Below are positions 13,901 to 25,188 of a stretch of 64,000 nt of DNA, piece by piece; position 1 is the stretch's first letter, and each line of letters opens with the position of its first letter. The stretch comes from Rotaria sp. Silwood1. Taxonomy: Eukaryota; Rotifera; Eurotatoria; Philodinida; Philodinidae. The notes beneath the pieces are model-generated. The model was not told where the DNA came from. It did no database searches and worked only from the letters and a program-made list of their open reading frames with translations. The translations under genes were made by a program, and so were the position numbers. The stretch covers positions 605,768 through 669,767 of the forward strand of contig CAJNOP010000098.1 in NCBI GenBank assembly GCA_905250075.1. The letters run 5' to 3'.

Positions 13901-14066
13901 TAAGACTTTCTGGTGGTGTTCGAGAATGTCGAGTTGGTGTTAATACACGTGTACGAATTGATTGTTGACGAGTTGGTTTTGAAACTCCATTTATATTTAA
14001 ATATGGATTAAATAATGTTGCTGCTGTAGTTTTCCATGGTTCGGGATATTGACCAGTACTTGTCAT
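7936..14066 (-). CDS. Large IQ-motif (calmodulin-binding) protein, unnamed
   Basis: Twenty exons join in phase to about 1,092 aa. The first is 13646-14066. Then: 13468-13588, 13274-13376, 13039-13154, 12751-12954, 12540-12681, 12352-12486, 12224-12281, 11713-12154, 11301-11645, 9818-9879, 9597-9751, 9378-9541, 9165-9314, 9022-9090, 8847-8967, 8636-8780, 8447-8581, 8233-8388, and a tentative last exon 7936-7970. The first 700 residues are Ser/Thr/Arg/Pro-rich and look disordered. Two IQ motifs follow: AAIKIQRAYREHLQRR (about 818-833, created by a splice) and AATCIQRWWRGFIVRHRL (913-930). Between them lies a charged Arg/Glu-rich helix. The C-terminus has an acidic helical segment (about 985-1030) resembling an EF-hand region. 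IQ motifs usually bind calmodulin or myosin light chains; cytoskeletal or ciliary use is a guess. I do not recognise an orthologue. The last exon and the 11713 donor are the weakest parts. Confidence 0.8.
10412..11032. mobile_element. 621-bp foldback (inverted-repeat) element in an intron
   Basis: The left end ACGAGGAAACCACCCGAGG matches the inverted right end CCTCGGATGGTTTCCTCGT. The arms (about 10412-10690 and 10763-11032) stay closely similar over some 270 bases, around a spacer of about 70 bases. The arms are visibly more GC-rich than the surrounding intron. It lies wholly within the 1.4-kb intron between exons 11301-11645 and 9818-9879 of the IQ gene, whose other introns are tens to a few hundred bases. 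The open frames inside are products of the palindrome. No transposase and no clear target-site duplication were seen. Confidence 0.82.
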
Positions 14067-14289
14067 TTTTTTTTTCGTTTCAAATTACAAATTTAATTGA
14101 GCAGTTCGATTTCTTTTTCTTTTTTTTTCATTTCTCTTTTATATGCTAAGAGATGTCCTCTCTGACAATGTTTTTTAACATTATTATTGGTTTAGAAAAG
14201 ACCATTAGAAATAATATAATAAAAACATAACATTAGTAACAAGTCAATATAATCATTTTTCTTATTTATATTTAATATTGATTTAAAAA
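14067..14289. promoter_or_regulatory. Head-to-head (bidirectional) promoter interval
   Basis: Only 223 bases separate the start codon of the IQ gene (minus, 14066) from that of the methyltransferase gene (plus, 14290). Both promoters and 5' leaders must lie here or overlap the neighbour. The interval is A/T-rich with pyrimidine runs. No specific factor site was identified. Confidence 0.6.
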
Positions 14290-15152
14290 ATGTTTAACAA
14301 GAAAAAAACTTCGGAAATAACTGAACGTATGGAAGGTGAATGTGAAGATGCTAAAGAAAGACAAACAGTAACACGAAATTATTATTCATCTCGACCAAAA
14401 ACATTTGATACAATGTTAGGTGGTTATACACAAGTACATGATGCTGACATTCAAGAATCTAATCAATTACTTCAATCAATTTTTAAAGTTTGATTTTAAA
14501 TGAAAAAAATAAAATAAAGTTTTAGTTTTTTTTAAATATTTCTTTTTAGCAATATAATGGTAAATTAGGTTCATCATATTGTCTTGAACTTGGTTGTGGA
14601 ATTGGTCGTGTAACAAAAAATTTATTATCTCGTTATTTTGATCATATTGATATAAATGATTTATTAGAAGAATATTGTGAACAAACTCGAAATCTATTTG
14701 AAAATGATGAAAATAAAATAGATCGATCATTTGTTTGTTCAATTGGTGAACTTGAATTAGATAATTTTCCTAAATATGATCTTATATGGGCACAATGTAA
14801 ATTATTTTCAAATATTTAATATAAAATTTATTTATTAATTTTTCTTTATTTTCTATTTTTTATTAAAGGGGTATTAGGATATTTAGATGGTGATGATCTT
14901 GTTTGTCTTTTACGTAAATTAAAAGTAACATTAAAAAAAAATGGTTTAATTGTTATAAAAGATAATTGTGTTGCTCATGGACAAGAACCTGAATTTGATC
15001 CAGATGATCAATATTATGTTAGAAGTGGAGAACAATTTTATGATATAGCTCATCGAGCTGGTTTTACTGTTGTTAAAGATCAATGTTCAAAATTAAAAAA
15101 AGTTGTTAGAGAACTTTTACCTATAAGAATTTTTGTTCTTGCACTTAAATGA
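14290..15152 (+). CDS. NTMT1: Protein N-terminal Xaa-Pro-Lys N-methyltransferase
   Basis: Three exons (14290-14487, 14550-14796, 14869-15152) join in phase to 242 aa, the usual size for the family. The enzyme methylates the alpha-amino group of proteins exposing X-Pro-Lys after Met removal, using S-adenosylmethionine. Family features seen: an N-terminal MLGGY motif before the fold, SAM-binding motif I as LELGCGIGRVTKNLL, and DLIWAQWVLGYLDGDD spanning the second splice. The strand carrying VIKDN comes next, and the C-terminus ends IRIFVLALK, like the YSFALR end of animal enzymes. The layout is collinear with human NTMT1/METTL11A as I remember it. NTMT1 versus NTMT2 is not resolved. It shares a short divergent promoter with the IQ gene. 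Confidence 0.93.
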
Positions 15153-16377
15153 AATAACAATAAAAATTAATGTTATCTAGATGATTTTCACCATTGGTTT
15201 TGGTTTTGGTTTTGGTTTTGGTTTTCTTTGTTTTTTTAATTTATCTTAGAAATGAGTCATGAACAACATTAACATAGACAACAGATTATTTCTATAGATT
15301 GATCAATTGAAATATATTATTTGAATAAATCATAATTGTTTATTGTGTTTTATTAGAAAAATCTTCTAGATGAGAACGAGATGGTTTTATTAATCAGATA
15401 TAATTAACAAATGAGTACATGAATGAAAAGTAGGAATGAGAGCAGAGTTTTTTTTTTTTAATCTCAATTACGGTTTAAAAAAAAAAGATTGAGTATTATT
15501 ATTAATTTTAACAAAAGCTTTTTTTCATAAGTGAACTCTTTTTTTTGTTAATTTCTCTTCGAATATTTAGAAGTTTGTAAACGTTTTACTGATATAATAG
15601 AATTCATTTCATCGTTAATATCTTCGTTAGTCTATAATCAATAAAATAAATTGTCTTAGTCTTAGAAGCGATTTATCGATATTTAGTAGTAGAATGTTAG
15701 TTAAATTCATCTTCTGGAGATATTACTTTAACAATATTGTATGTCTTGTTGGATTTATGTCTTTCTAAAAAAAACAATCAGTTAAAATCTATATTATCTT
15801 TCATCTGTAAGCAATTAGGAATATGTCTATTCAAAACTAGATATAAATTTTTGGATAGTGATCCTCTATTTTCTAATAGTCATCATTAAAAATAAAAGAA
15901 TCAATCGGCGTATAAAAATCGATTATTTAATTTCTATTAAATTATTTCTTTGAGACATATTCTTGTCATTGTTTAGATATTTAATATTCTATAAGAATAT
16001 TTTCCTTCATTAAATACTTTCATATCAATAAAGGAACAAATAAGAAACTTATTTGTGAAAATAATCGAGCGATTCCAGTTTTTTATTATATATAATACGT
16101 CTCACTATTTATTTCCGATAGAGCAAAACAAATAGAACATCTGTTTTTTTTTCTTTTCACACGAATAATTAAATTGTGTGTCACGACAATATGTTGGCGA
16201 GAGAATTTTTAGAAAAATTCTATGATTAACCTCTCAGTATAAAGACGTATCGAAAAAAAAATGCGAATATCTGCTGATACGTCAAATATAATCATTAAGA
16301 AATCTATCATATTTAATTCATATTAAAATGATATTTATCAAAATATTTGTGTTTTTTTTTTTCAAATCTATTTTAAG
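15153..16377. other. Intergenic, with a short TTTTGG repeat
   Basis: A/T-rich, with no coding segment recognised. A short tandem run of TTTTGG units lies at about 15198-15226. The interval would contain the end of the methyltransferase transcript and the promoter of the downstream ethanolamine kinase. Confidence 0.5.
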
Positions 16378-17470
16378 ATGTATTCATGTCCAATAGTTAA
16401 AAATGTTACATTATCATTATCGACTATTTCCAATGAAATATATAAAGTAATATCTGATATTCGACCTGATTGGAATTCATCGAATACTCGTTTTGTTCCG
16501 TTTACAGAAGGTATAACAAATGCTATATTAGGTCTTTTTGATAATCGAATTGTTAATGATCAATCAAGTGGTTTAATTATTAAAGTATTTGGTGCACATA
16601 CTGAATTATTTATTGATCGTCAATCAGAAATCAAGGCTATGATTAAATTATCTGAATATAAAGTTTTAACACAACGTGTTCTTATACAATTTAATAATGG
16701 AATTATTTATGAATTTACAACAGGTGAAGCATGTTCAAGAGAAGATGTACGAAAAGATCATATTTCAAAATTAATTGCTATTAAACTTGCACAATTTCAT
16801 TCTATACCAATTGATAAATATGAAAAACCTTATGTTATACCTCTTATACGAAAATTTATTAAATTAATTAGTGAAAATGAACAACAAAAAAAAGGTTTGT
16901 ATTTCTTTTTTTTATTTTAAAAGAAAAATAAATATTTCAAGTTTGTTTTCTTATTAAGAAATTTCAACAATAATATCAGATGTTGATACAATAGACGAAT
17001 ATATTCTTCCTCATCTAATTCCAAATGCTGAATTAGGTAAAGATTTAGTTTATTGTCATAATGATTTACTTGTTAAAAATATAATTTATGATGAAAAAAA
17101 TGATACAATATCATTTATTGATTTTGAATATACACATTTAAATTATTATTTATTTGATATTGCAAATCATTTTGTTGAATATGCTGGTGTTGATGATGCA
17201 GATTTTAATTTATATCCAACACATGATGAACAAAAACGATGGTTAAAAATTTATTTTCAATCACGTCAAATGAATCAACAAATAATAAATGATGATTTAT
17301 GTCATTTGATTGATAAATTTTCAGCACTTTCACATTTAATGTGGGGACTTTGGGCTTTAGTTCAATCACGTCTATCACAATTAGATTTTGATTATATTAA
17401 TTATGCTAAAGTAAGATTAGATTGTTATCAAAAATTAAGAACAATTCTTTTTGAAACAATATCAAAATGA
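16378..17470 (+). CDS. ETNK: Ethanolamine kinase
   Basis: Two exons (16378-16894 and 16959-17470) join in phase to 342 aa. The enzyme phosphorylates ethanolamine with ATP, the first step of the CDP-ethanolamine route to phosphatidylethanolamine, in the cytosol. An N-lobe has the family pattern FTEGITNAILGLF followed by LIIKVFG (the nucleotide-binding lysine strand) and a helix with an acidic partner, EIKAM. The catalytic loop is CHNDLLVKNIIY and the metal-binding motif is FIDFEYTHLNYYLFDIANHF, both diagnostic for choline/ethanolamine kinases. The C-terminus has the conserved helical SALSHLMWGLWALVQ segment. The sequence favours ethanolamine over choline kinase, but specificity is inferred. 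Codons are strongly A/T-biased like the neighbouring genes. Confidence 0.93.
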
Positions 17471-18692
17471 TTTATTCAATATAGTTAATACATTCATTTT
17501 ATCATTTACACAAGTTTATTAGAAATCTTTTTGTTTTTTTTTTAATGCTTCGCCGGTGTTGGTTTTTTCAGATCTCTTAAAAAAAATAAAACAAACAAAC
17601 TGATAAAAATTTCCAATGTTTTTCTTAGAAATATCCGACGAACAATTACTTTTTTTTTTGTTACTTCAGTTTTTTTAACTCGTTTTGCTTTTCATTTTTT
17701 AAAGACAAAATTCATTGTTTTCAAACTTTATCATCAAAGATTTTCTTTACCATTTAATATCATTTTCTTCAGATTTATGACTTTTTTCTATCTTTCAATA
17801 CAACTCATATGGAACAATCATTCATTAGAAGTAATATACTAAATTTATACTTAATTATTTTCTATTTTGTCAAAATAAAAATCCATAAGTTATGTTAAGA
17901 CAACTTCTTTGCCGTTCAAGAGAAATGATCAATAAAAAAATGTTGAAATTTTCAAAGCATTTATATCTTGATGAGTAGAACAATACTTTTTTCTGTAGTC
18001 AAAATTCCATGATGCTCTCATTTTCGACATATTCGGATCACATGAACTACAACTGATCGCTTTGATCAGCTACTTTTCTTAGTTGTCATACATCTGAGAT
18101 CGCTGAAAAATTTTTCTTAAAAGATATTTGATACAATTTCGAACGACTACTCTTTTTTTTCTTTCTGTTTATTTCTTTCCGTTCAAACTTAAAGACACTT
18201 TACTGGAAAACCGAATGAAATCTTTTATCTTCTTTTTGTCAAAAATTTCTTTTTTTTTTTCTCAAAACCAGAGAAATTCGTTGAAATATTCTCAGTAGAT
18301 CTAGAATGTTTTAAAGTATATATAGATGAGAAAAAACTAAATAAGTAATTATTTGAAGTAGTTGAATCGGAAAAAGAGAAGAATGAAAATCAAGTTAAAC
18401 AATTCGATCAAATGTAGAAATAAATGTGAAAATAATTCGTGAATGAACTTGAGAAAATCAATGATTAGAAGAATTAAATTAATATTTTTGATTTATATGA
18501 ATGGTTTTTTTTTTGTTTATAAAAAATACAATGAATATTTTCATATTTAGATTGATGAATATTAATCAATATATTTATTTATTTTCTTTAATTCTTATAA
18601 TTCTATTAAATATTCTCTATAAAGTATTATTTTATATTTATATTTTAGTTTTTTTTTTGTTTTAAGAATAATTGTAGATATTTATAAAAAAC
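17471..18692. other. Intergenic, no gene recognised
   Basis: A/T-rich, with long T runs and no frame showing coding character. It separates two same-strand metabolic genes and presumably holds the 6-phosphogluconolactonase promoter, shortly before 18693. Confidence 0.5.
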
Positions 18693-19472
18693 ATGTCATC
18701 ATCAAATGTCAATATATATGATGATAATAAATTATTATCAGAAAAAGTTGGTTATGATGTTGAAGAAATTGTTTTAAAATTAATGAATGAAAAACAAATA
18801 ATAACAATTGGTTTATCTGGTGGATCTTTAATTGATTTATTAGCATCAATTGTTCCTCATCTTCAATTTCCTTGGTCTCGTATTCGATTTTTTTTTGTTG
18901 ATGAAAGATTTGTTCCATTTACATCAGATGAATCAACTTATGGAACTTATCAATTGAAATTATTTCGACAATTACCAATTACAGAAAAAAATATTATTAA
19001 AATTGATTCATCATTGAAATCTGTTGAAGAATGTGCGATAGATTATCAAAACAAATTACAACAACAATTTATTGAACCAGATAAAGTTAATAATCTTTGA
19101 TTTTTTTTTTCTTTTTATTATAACTAAAATTCTTTTTGTTTATTGTTTTAGTCATTTGATATAATTCTTCTTGGTATGGGACCTGATGGTCATACAGCAA
19201 GTCTTTTTCCTAATCATTCTGTTTTGAATGTAAACCAAGGATTAGTAACATACGTAAAAGACTCACCCAAACCTCCACCTGAACGTGTTACATTAACATT
19301 AAATGCAATAAATGAAGCAAAATATAAAATTGCTGTTGTTACTGGTGAAAGTAAATCAAATATAGTTAAAGAAATAATAGAAGATAAAAATCGAACATAT
19401 CCAATTGGTCAAATTGAAAATCTCATTTGGTATCTTGATAAAGCAGCTGCATCAAAATTAGAAATGATTTAA
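18693..19472 (+). CDS. PGLS: 6-phosphogluconolactonase
   Basis: Two exons (18693-19085 and 19152-19472) join in phase to 237 aa, close to animal PGLS. It hydrolyses 6-phosphogluconolactone to 6-phosphogluconate, step two of the oxidative pentose phosphate pathway, in the cytosol. Motifs seen are ITIGLSGGSL (phosphate-binding loop), FFFVDERFVPFTSDESTYG, and LLGMGPDGHTASLFPNH with the catalytic His, just after the splice. SPKPPPERVTLTLNAIN and the C-terminal VTGESK segment complete the signature. This is the lone 6PGL domain, not the fusion with glucose-6-phosphate dehydrogenase. A poly(A) signal AATAAA lies at 19533-19538. The gene is convergent with the GPCR downstream, 257 bases apart. Confidence 0.95.
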
Positions 19473-19729
19473 AACATGTTTTTTTTCACAACATATCTGT
19501 GTCTCTTACTCCTTTTTTTTTTTAAACTATATAATAAAAAATTTTTCTATTTCTGTAGATGAATAGTCATGAGAAACAAAAAAAGATTCAGTTAATTAAT
19601 GTCATATTGTAAAATAATCAATTACATAAAACAGTAACAAAGTTCTTTTTTTGCAAAAATATGATTGTTGATTCAAATGAAATTCACTTTGCAAGTCTTT
19701 TTTCTATTTTATTGAAAATAAAAATATGT

Positions 19730-20722
19730 TCATGAATATATAAATTTACGAATAAATTCTCTAATTCTTTTGAGTAATGCTCTACGAAAAACAGTTCCAC
19801 CAACTAATGTGTAAATATAAAATGGCATTCCATTAGTTACATAAGTAAGAAGAATAAATAAATTAAATATAATATGATTTATTTCAATAGATAATGGAGA
19901 TTTTATTTGATATAAAGTTAAATTTGAATAAAGATTTCCAATAGCTTGTGGTAATGAAAATAGAGTTAATAATAATATTTGCATTAAAAGCATAACTAAT
20001 AAATAATGATCAGTTTTTCTCAATGGTTGAGATCGTTGACTTCTATTTGTATTTGGAGTTAATGTTGCTATCATAATTGGTTGAATTTGACGTAGACTAG
20101 TTTGACGAATTCTAAAAATAGTCATTAATCCAAAGATAAACATTAACAATGAAGGAATTATAACACTTATACAAGCAAATTCTAAATCAATTAATATACG
20201 ACACCATTTTGTTTTACCATAACATTTAAGTGGAGAATCGATTAAATTTGCTTCATAACAATAGAATATTTGAGCATAGACAAGACTTGATAGACATATT
20301 ATAATAATAATTCCTCGTTGAGCATTTTTAATTGTACTCATATGTCGAAGACGAACATCAATCGATGAAGAAAGCCATCGATCAATAGTAGCCATTGCAA
20401 TAAGCCATGAAGCTGTTGTTCTTGAAGAAAATAAAATGAAGATACGAAATTTACAAAGCCATCCAATACTATCTGTTAAATCAATTGTCCAACCAGCTAA
20501 TAAACGAACGGCAACACCAGATATAAGAGTAATAAGACTAGCAATGGATGAAGCAAGAAATAGTAAAGCACATGGATTTGAACGAAGAGTTCGTTGTGAT
20601 AGAGCAAGACAATTTAGAAGATTACCTACTACGCCGAATAGTAGTATAACAATTGATAAATAACGATTCAGCTGAGCTGAAATAACACTTAAGGTTATGA
20701 TAATTATTGTATTAGATGACAT
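19730..20722 (-). CDS. Rhodopsin-like seven-helix GPCR, intronless, divergent
   Basis: A single open frame of 330 aa with seven hydrophobic segments, roughly at residues 18-40, 50-72, 88-112, 132-152, 175-200, 238-260 and 280-305. TM1 carries GNLLN (class A: GN). TM3 ends IDRW where DRY is usual. A TM3 Cys (WLCKF) and loop-2 cysteines could form the conserved disulphide. TM7 reads NGMPFYIYTL instead of NPxxY, followed by a basic helix 8 (RRALLKRIREFIRKF). Related families usually sense peptides or other small ligands at the cell surface; the ligand is unknown. Single-exon GPCRs that keep the fold but drift at DRY/NPxxY suit a lineage-specific chemosensory expansion, which is an inference. A possible poly(A) signal on its strand lies at 19708-19713. 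Confidence 0.88.
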   Translation of the reverse strand: MSSNTIIIITLSVISAQLNRYLSIVILLFGVVGNLLNCLALSQRTLRSNPCALLFLASSIASLITLISGVAVRLLAGWTIDLTDSIGWLCKFRIFILFSSRTTASWLIAMATIDRWLSSSIDVRLRHMSTIKNAQRGIIIIICLSSLVYAQIFYCYEANLIDSPLKCYGKTKWCRILIDLEFACISVIIPSLLMFIFGLMTIFRIRQTSLRQIQPIMIATLTPNTNRSQRSQPLRKTDHYLLVMLLMQILLLTLFSLPQAIGNLYSNLTLYQIKSPLSIEINHIIFNLFILLTYVTNGMPFYIYTLVGGTVFRRALLKRIREFIRKFIYS

Positions 20723-22404
20723 GTCACTAAAATAAATAAATAATACAAATGAAATTTTTCATTTGTCACAATATGAATAATTTTTATGAAATATTTAATA
20801 TCAATAACAAATAAAACATATTTATGAAGAGTACTCATTCAAATTCGCTTCGTCATTTCATCAATTAGGACTCATTCATGTACAATTTGTATACTTATCT
20901 TGTTAACTATTTTCTATTTATTATGAATTTAAACTTTAACAAAATATTTTCAATATTTTATTGTAAAATCATTAACGAAGATTATTGTTCATGGAAAAAA
21001 TCGATATCTGCCATGATAATGGATACTTATAAAATTTCTATTATTATGGAATGATGTATTAGATGTGAAGTTTTTCATCAATTATTTTAGGCATCTGTTT
21101 AATTACAGAATAATACTAATACACATCGAAAGAGTTCCAGATGAATCGATCAGCGAAAATCAAAGTGAATTGCATAGGATTTTTATGAAATGAAATAGAG
21201 AAAATAACTTAGATAAAAGAACGAGAAACCGACTTGATTAGAAATTACAATATAATCTATTTACTCTGGGGAGAGAGAGAGAGTAAACAATGTTAGTGTT
21301 ATATATATAATTGATAAATGGAAAACAAACTCATGTTGTTTTTTTCATCATTCAAAAAAAGAATAATGTTGGAAAAAACAATCTTTACTCTTAATAATGT
21401 ATTCGAATGTATTCAATATCGATGTTGAATGAATAAACTTTACTAATTATATCAACAATGAAAACAATCGTTTCTAATAATCTCCAATCAATCAGTCTTA
21501 TTTTATTTTCTCGTCTTTTTCTTTTATTAGGCATCAGAATCGTGGATCTAAAAGTCGGGAATGACATATTCAAGCGCCTTACTATAACTAATTAAACTAT
21601 TATTTATGTAGTGATTGCTATTAGCCATATAACTATGTATATTCTTCTTTTCTCCGTTATCTTTCTAACTAGTGTCGTCTTTCTTGTTATTCATCTCGTT
21701 CAAGACTTTTCATCTTTGAATATATGCAAGGGAGGGAAGAGTTTCACTATAAAATAAAAGATAAAGAATAGAATCACTCAAGAAATATTTTCTATATGTT
21801 CGTATAAAATGAAAAACACAAATTGATCTTGAATAAAATGAATAGAGTTTAATATATTCCGATAAATGTTCATACATAAAAAATGTATCAAAGTACATTA
21901 TATGTAATCGAGATCAATCACAATATATTAATCGAGCTTGAAGAGAAATTTTTCTTAAACTCTCAGAAGATATGTCGAAGACAATGATCATTGTTGTTAT
22001 CAATTTGTTATGTCGTTTGTATATTCCAGTCTGCTATCTAAAAACGTTTAAAAAAAAGCGAAATGTTTCTGATTCGATAGAAAAAAAAAAATACAATTTT
22101 CTACATGCTATAAGAGATTATAAATCTAATTATAATAATGGAAAACAACTCGGTTTTGTCGTCAATAAAAACACGCACTTTTGGTTCTATTCAATCGTCT
22201 TCTTTGAAATAGAGTATAAAGCAAAAACATCTTATCAAAAAACAAATTTTTGCGTTATTTTGTTCTAGAAAAATCTAATTTTAACTAGGAAATAGACGCT
22301 CTTTCTTAAAGACAGACAATTCATATGTTGAAAAATAATAATTTTCCTAAGTTCTAAAGAACAATAATATTGATAAATGGAATTCTTTACTTAATCATGA
22401 GATT

Positions 22405-22672
22405 TGTCATAGAAAATAATATATTATGATAGTGAAAGAAGAATTAATGAGAAAAATACACATTGTCCTACTCTTCAAGCTCCTTTTGTTTTCTGGCTTT
22501 TTTTAAACTTTGATATGTCAACAACATTTGACATAACTCTCTCATAGAACATAAAATATTATAGTAGTGGAAGAGTAGTTAATTAGAAATGATAAATATT
22601 ATTATACACTTCAAGCTTCTTTTGCTTTTGTAGCGCGTTTATTTTGACATGTTAACAATATTGGATACAGAT
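22405..22672. repeat. Diverged direct duplication, two copies of about 130 bases
   Basis: Copy 1 (about 22405-22540) and copy 2 (about 22545-22672) align in the same direction. Both run TCATAGAAnATAA..ATATTAT, then a block like AGTGGAAGAGTAGTTAAT, then CTTCAAGCT(C/T)CTTTTG, and finally GA(T/C)ATGT(C/T)AACAA.ATT. Substitutions and small indels separate them, so the duplication is old. No coding content was seen. Confidence 0.6.
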
Positions 22673-23497
22673 CTGTTAATAGTTAACAATGACAAAGTAT
22701 TATATAATTAAATATAAATAATAATAAGAAAATTGAGCCATCGCATAGATATCTATACAACAAGTATAAAATAAGATGACCGTCCACTTTCGATGTAAGT
22801 TTCATTCAGAAATAATAAAAATTTGATTGCTAGGGAACATAAGCTCTCCGACGACTAATGTACAGAATTCACTAAGTTTCTTTTTTGAGAGTTTCTTAAT
22901 TTTTTTGAGTAACTTGTAAATATAAAACAATATCGAGATGTGACGATGTAATTTTGTCGGTTCATCTCCAATATACTATTTACATTACTTCCAATTATAT
23001 GACACGTGCAAAAGATAAAAACAAATGAAATGACTTAAAGTTTGGATAAGTGTGAAGCTTCTTTGACAATGCTTAATCTATGGATGTTTTAATTATTAAA
23101 TTTATTTTTATAATGATAATCGATACAAAATGCATAAATTCTTGAGTTTCTCTTCATTTTTTTTGCTATACATATTTCAATATTAAGTGGCCATTTTCAA
23201 TGAATTATTCTAATAACATAGTCGTTAATCCCCATACTGTGTAAAGATAATCAAAAGATATTTTAGCACATCTGGTGCAATTTTCAATTGGAAATAATAC
23301 TCCAAAGCTGAATTTTGAGTTTTCGAAATTGTTCATTTATATTCGTATTCGATTTAGGCATGCACGCGACAGATAATGAGAATCATTGATGCTAACAGCA
23401 TCTACTTGATTCCTACATAGCCATTTTTTGCTTATATAAGTCATTCAATCCTGTATCTGACGGAAAAACTCGAGACCAAATATCTCGATCTCCTTGC

Positions 23498-24914
23498 ATA
23501 TACAGTATGTAAAAGACTATTTCAACATTCCATAATACTTGCCTTGTGAAGTACAGTTAACAAAAAAGAAAAAAACATTATTTCAATTCTGTTTATAACA
23601 TTCTATAGATCGAAGTCTCTATTTTAGTCAACGAAAAACAATCTTTTAAAAATATCCTTATAAACTTTTGCAAGTTTTTCTCATAAATTACTTGATTTTC
23701 GATGCAAGACACATTATTGCGACATGACTAATTTTCTTTTGGGGTCTCAGAATCGAAGATAATATTAACAGAACTATACTCATAGCTTTACAGATCACTT
23801 ACGTTTTTTTAAGTTGAATAAAATGAAACTTCAACTCAAAATACATCATTCAATAGAGAAAATCAAATTGAATCGAATCATGTCTTTTGTTTTCTAAAAA
23901 TCATTAAATAACAGACATATTCTTTGCTAATTAAAATTATTATTTTATATAATTTTTTCGATAATCTTCGTTTTTAGAAAGCTAAAACAAATTTCAAAAC
24001 GTTTTTGAACAATATCAACTTGTAGAGAATAAAATTCTTCAGAAACTGACGCGCTTGGTTGCGTAATAACAGATCTTCTTGAGTATGATAAAAACCTATC
24101 TTTTCCAATATAATTTACAGTGGAGAAAAAAAAAGAAAAATAATTGTTTTCGTTCTATCACTTTATATACATGACGCATGGATATGTATGCATTCCTTTC
24201 GTTTTTAACTGGCTTGACGTATACAAAGCAACTAAACGAAAAATCTTTTCTGTCTTTTATTTTACCACTGTAAATTATATTGGAAAAGATAGATTTCTAT
24301 CATACTCAAGAAGACCTGTTATTACGCAACCAAGCGCATCATTTTCTGAAGAATTTTGTTCTCGACAAGTTGGCATTGTTCAAAAAAGTTTTGCAATTTG
24401 ATTTAGCTTCCAAAAAAAGGAAGATTATCGAAAGATCTATATGAAATAATAATTTTAATTAGCAAAGAGGATGTCTGTTATTTAATGATTGTTAGGAAAC
24501 AAAAGACATGATTCGATTCAATTTGATTTTCTCTATTGAATGATGTATGTTGAGTTGAAGTTTCATTTTATTCAACTTAAAACTTGTAATTTATCTATAA
24601 ACCTATGAATATTCCGGTATTTTGAAGTCTTCGATGTTCTTGTAATATTATTTGCGATTCTAAGATCCCAAAAGAATATTAGTCATGTTGGAATAATGTT
24701 TTTGGGTCGAAAATCAAGCAATTTATGAGAAACACTTGCAAAAGTTTATGAAGACCTTTTTAAAAGATTGTTTTTCGTTGTCTAAAGTAGACACTTTGAT
24801 CTTTAGAATGTTATAAACAGAGTCGAGATAATGTTGTTTTTCTTTTTTGTTAACTGTGCTTCACACAAGGCAAGTATTATGGAATGTCGAAATAATCTTT
24901 TACATACTGTATAT
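23498..24914. mobile_element. 1.4-kb foldback element, Tc1/mariner-like ends
   Basis: The left end ATATACAGTATGTA (23498-23511) is the exact inverse of the right end at 24901-24914. The arms match over about 630-650 bases each: the CCATAATACTTGCCTTGTG block near 23540 has its inverse near 24870, and the GCGCTTGGTTGCGTAATAACAG block at about 24051 has its inverse near 24320. A spacer of about 140 bases lies around 24125-24263. The terminal TACAGT resembles Tc1/mariner ends, which insert at TA. No transposase frame is present; the open frame at 24144-24401 falls on the spacer and arm. It is probably a non-autonomous element or two nested copies in inverse orientation. Confidence 0.78.
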
Positions 24915-25188
24915 CAAAAATATTCTCTATCACATGAATTTATTGAATCGGAAAAGTGGAAGTTGAAGACTTCCCTTTCGAATTAATTTGTGTAAATCAT
25001 TACATTTATACAACGATATGGCGTCATTTTTTTTTTCGTTGCACTCATTTGACAAGAAACATATCATGTGATTGCACAACGTTTCGGTTTAGTGAGCAGA
25101 ACACACGTTATAGTATATAATGTGATGCGCAAAAATAAAAGCGAAAGCATTTCTATCAAATCGATTTGATATTTCATTTTTCTTCATT

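Larger units (their letters stand above)
20723..25188. other. 4.5-kb gene-free stretch with repeats
   Basis: No exon chain or domain was found on either strand. The longest open frame (21972-22265) is Lys/Asn/Tyr-rich and unconvincing. The stretch holds a short GA run (about 21267-21283), a diverged direct duplication (22405-22672) and a long inverted repeat (23498-24914), each listed separately. Its right end contains the promoter of the ZZ-finger gene. Confidence 0.5.

Noticed and set aside
15198-15226. TTTTGG tandem units as possible interstitial telomere
   Set aside because: Only about five units, and not the TGTGGG unit reported for bdelloids; treated as a simple repeat.
21972-22268. 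98-codon plus frame
   Set aside because: Lys/Asn/Tyr-rich sequence typical of translated non-coding A/T-rich DNA.
24144-24401. 85-codon open frame in the 1.4-kb inverted repeat
   Set aside because: It covers the spacer and right arm of the palindrome, and shows no transposase motif.
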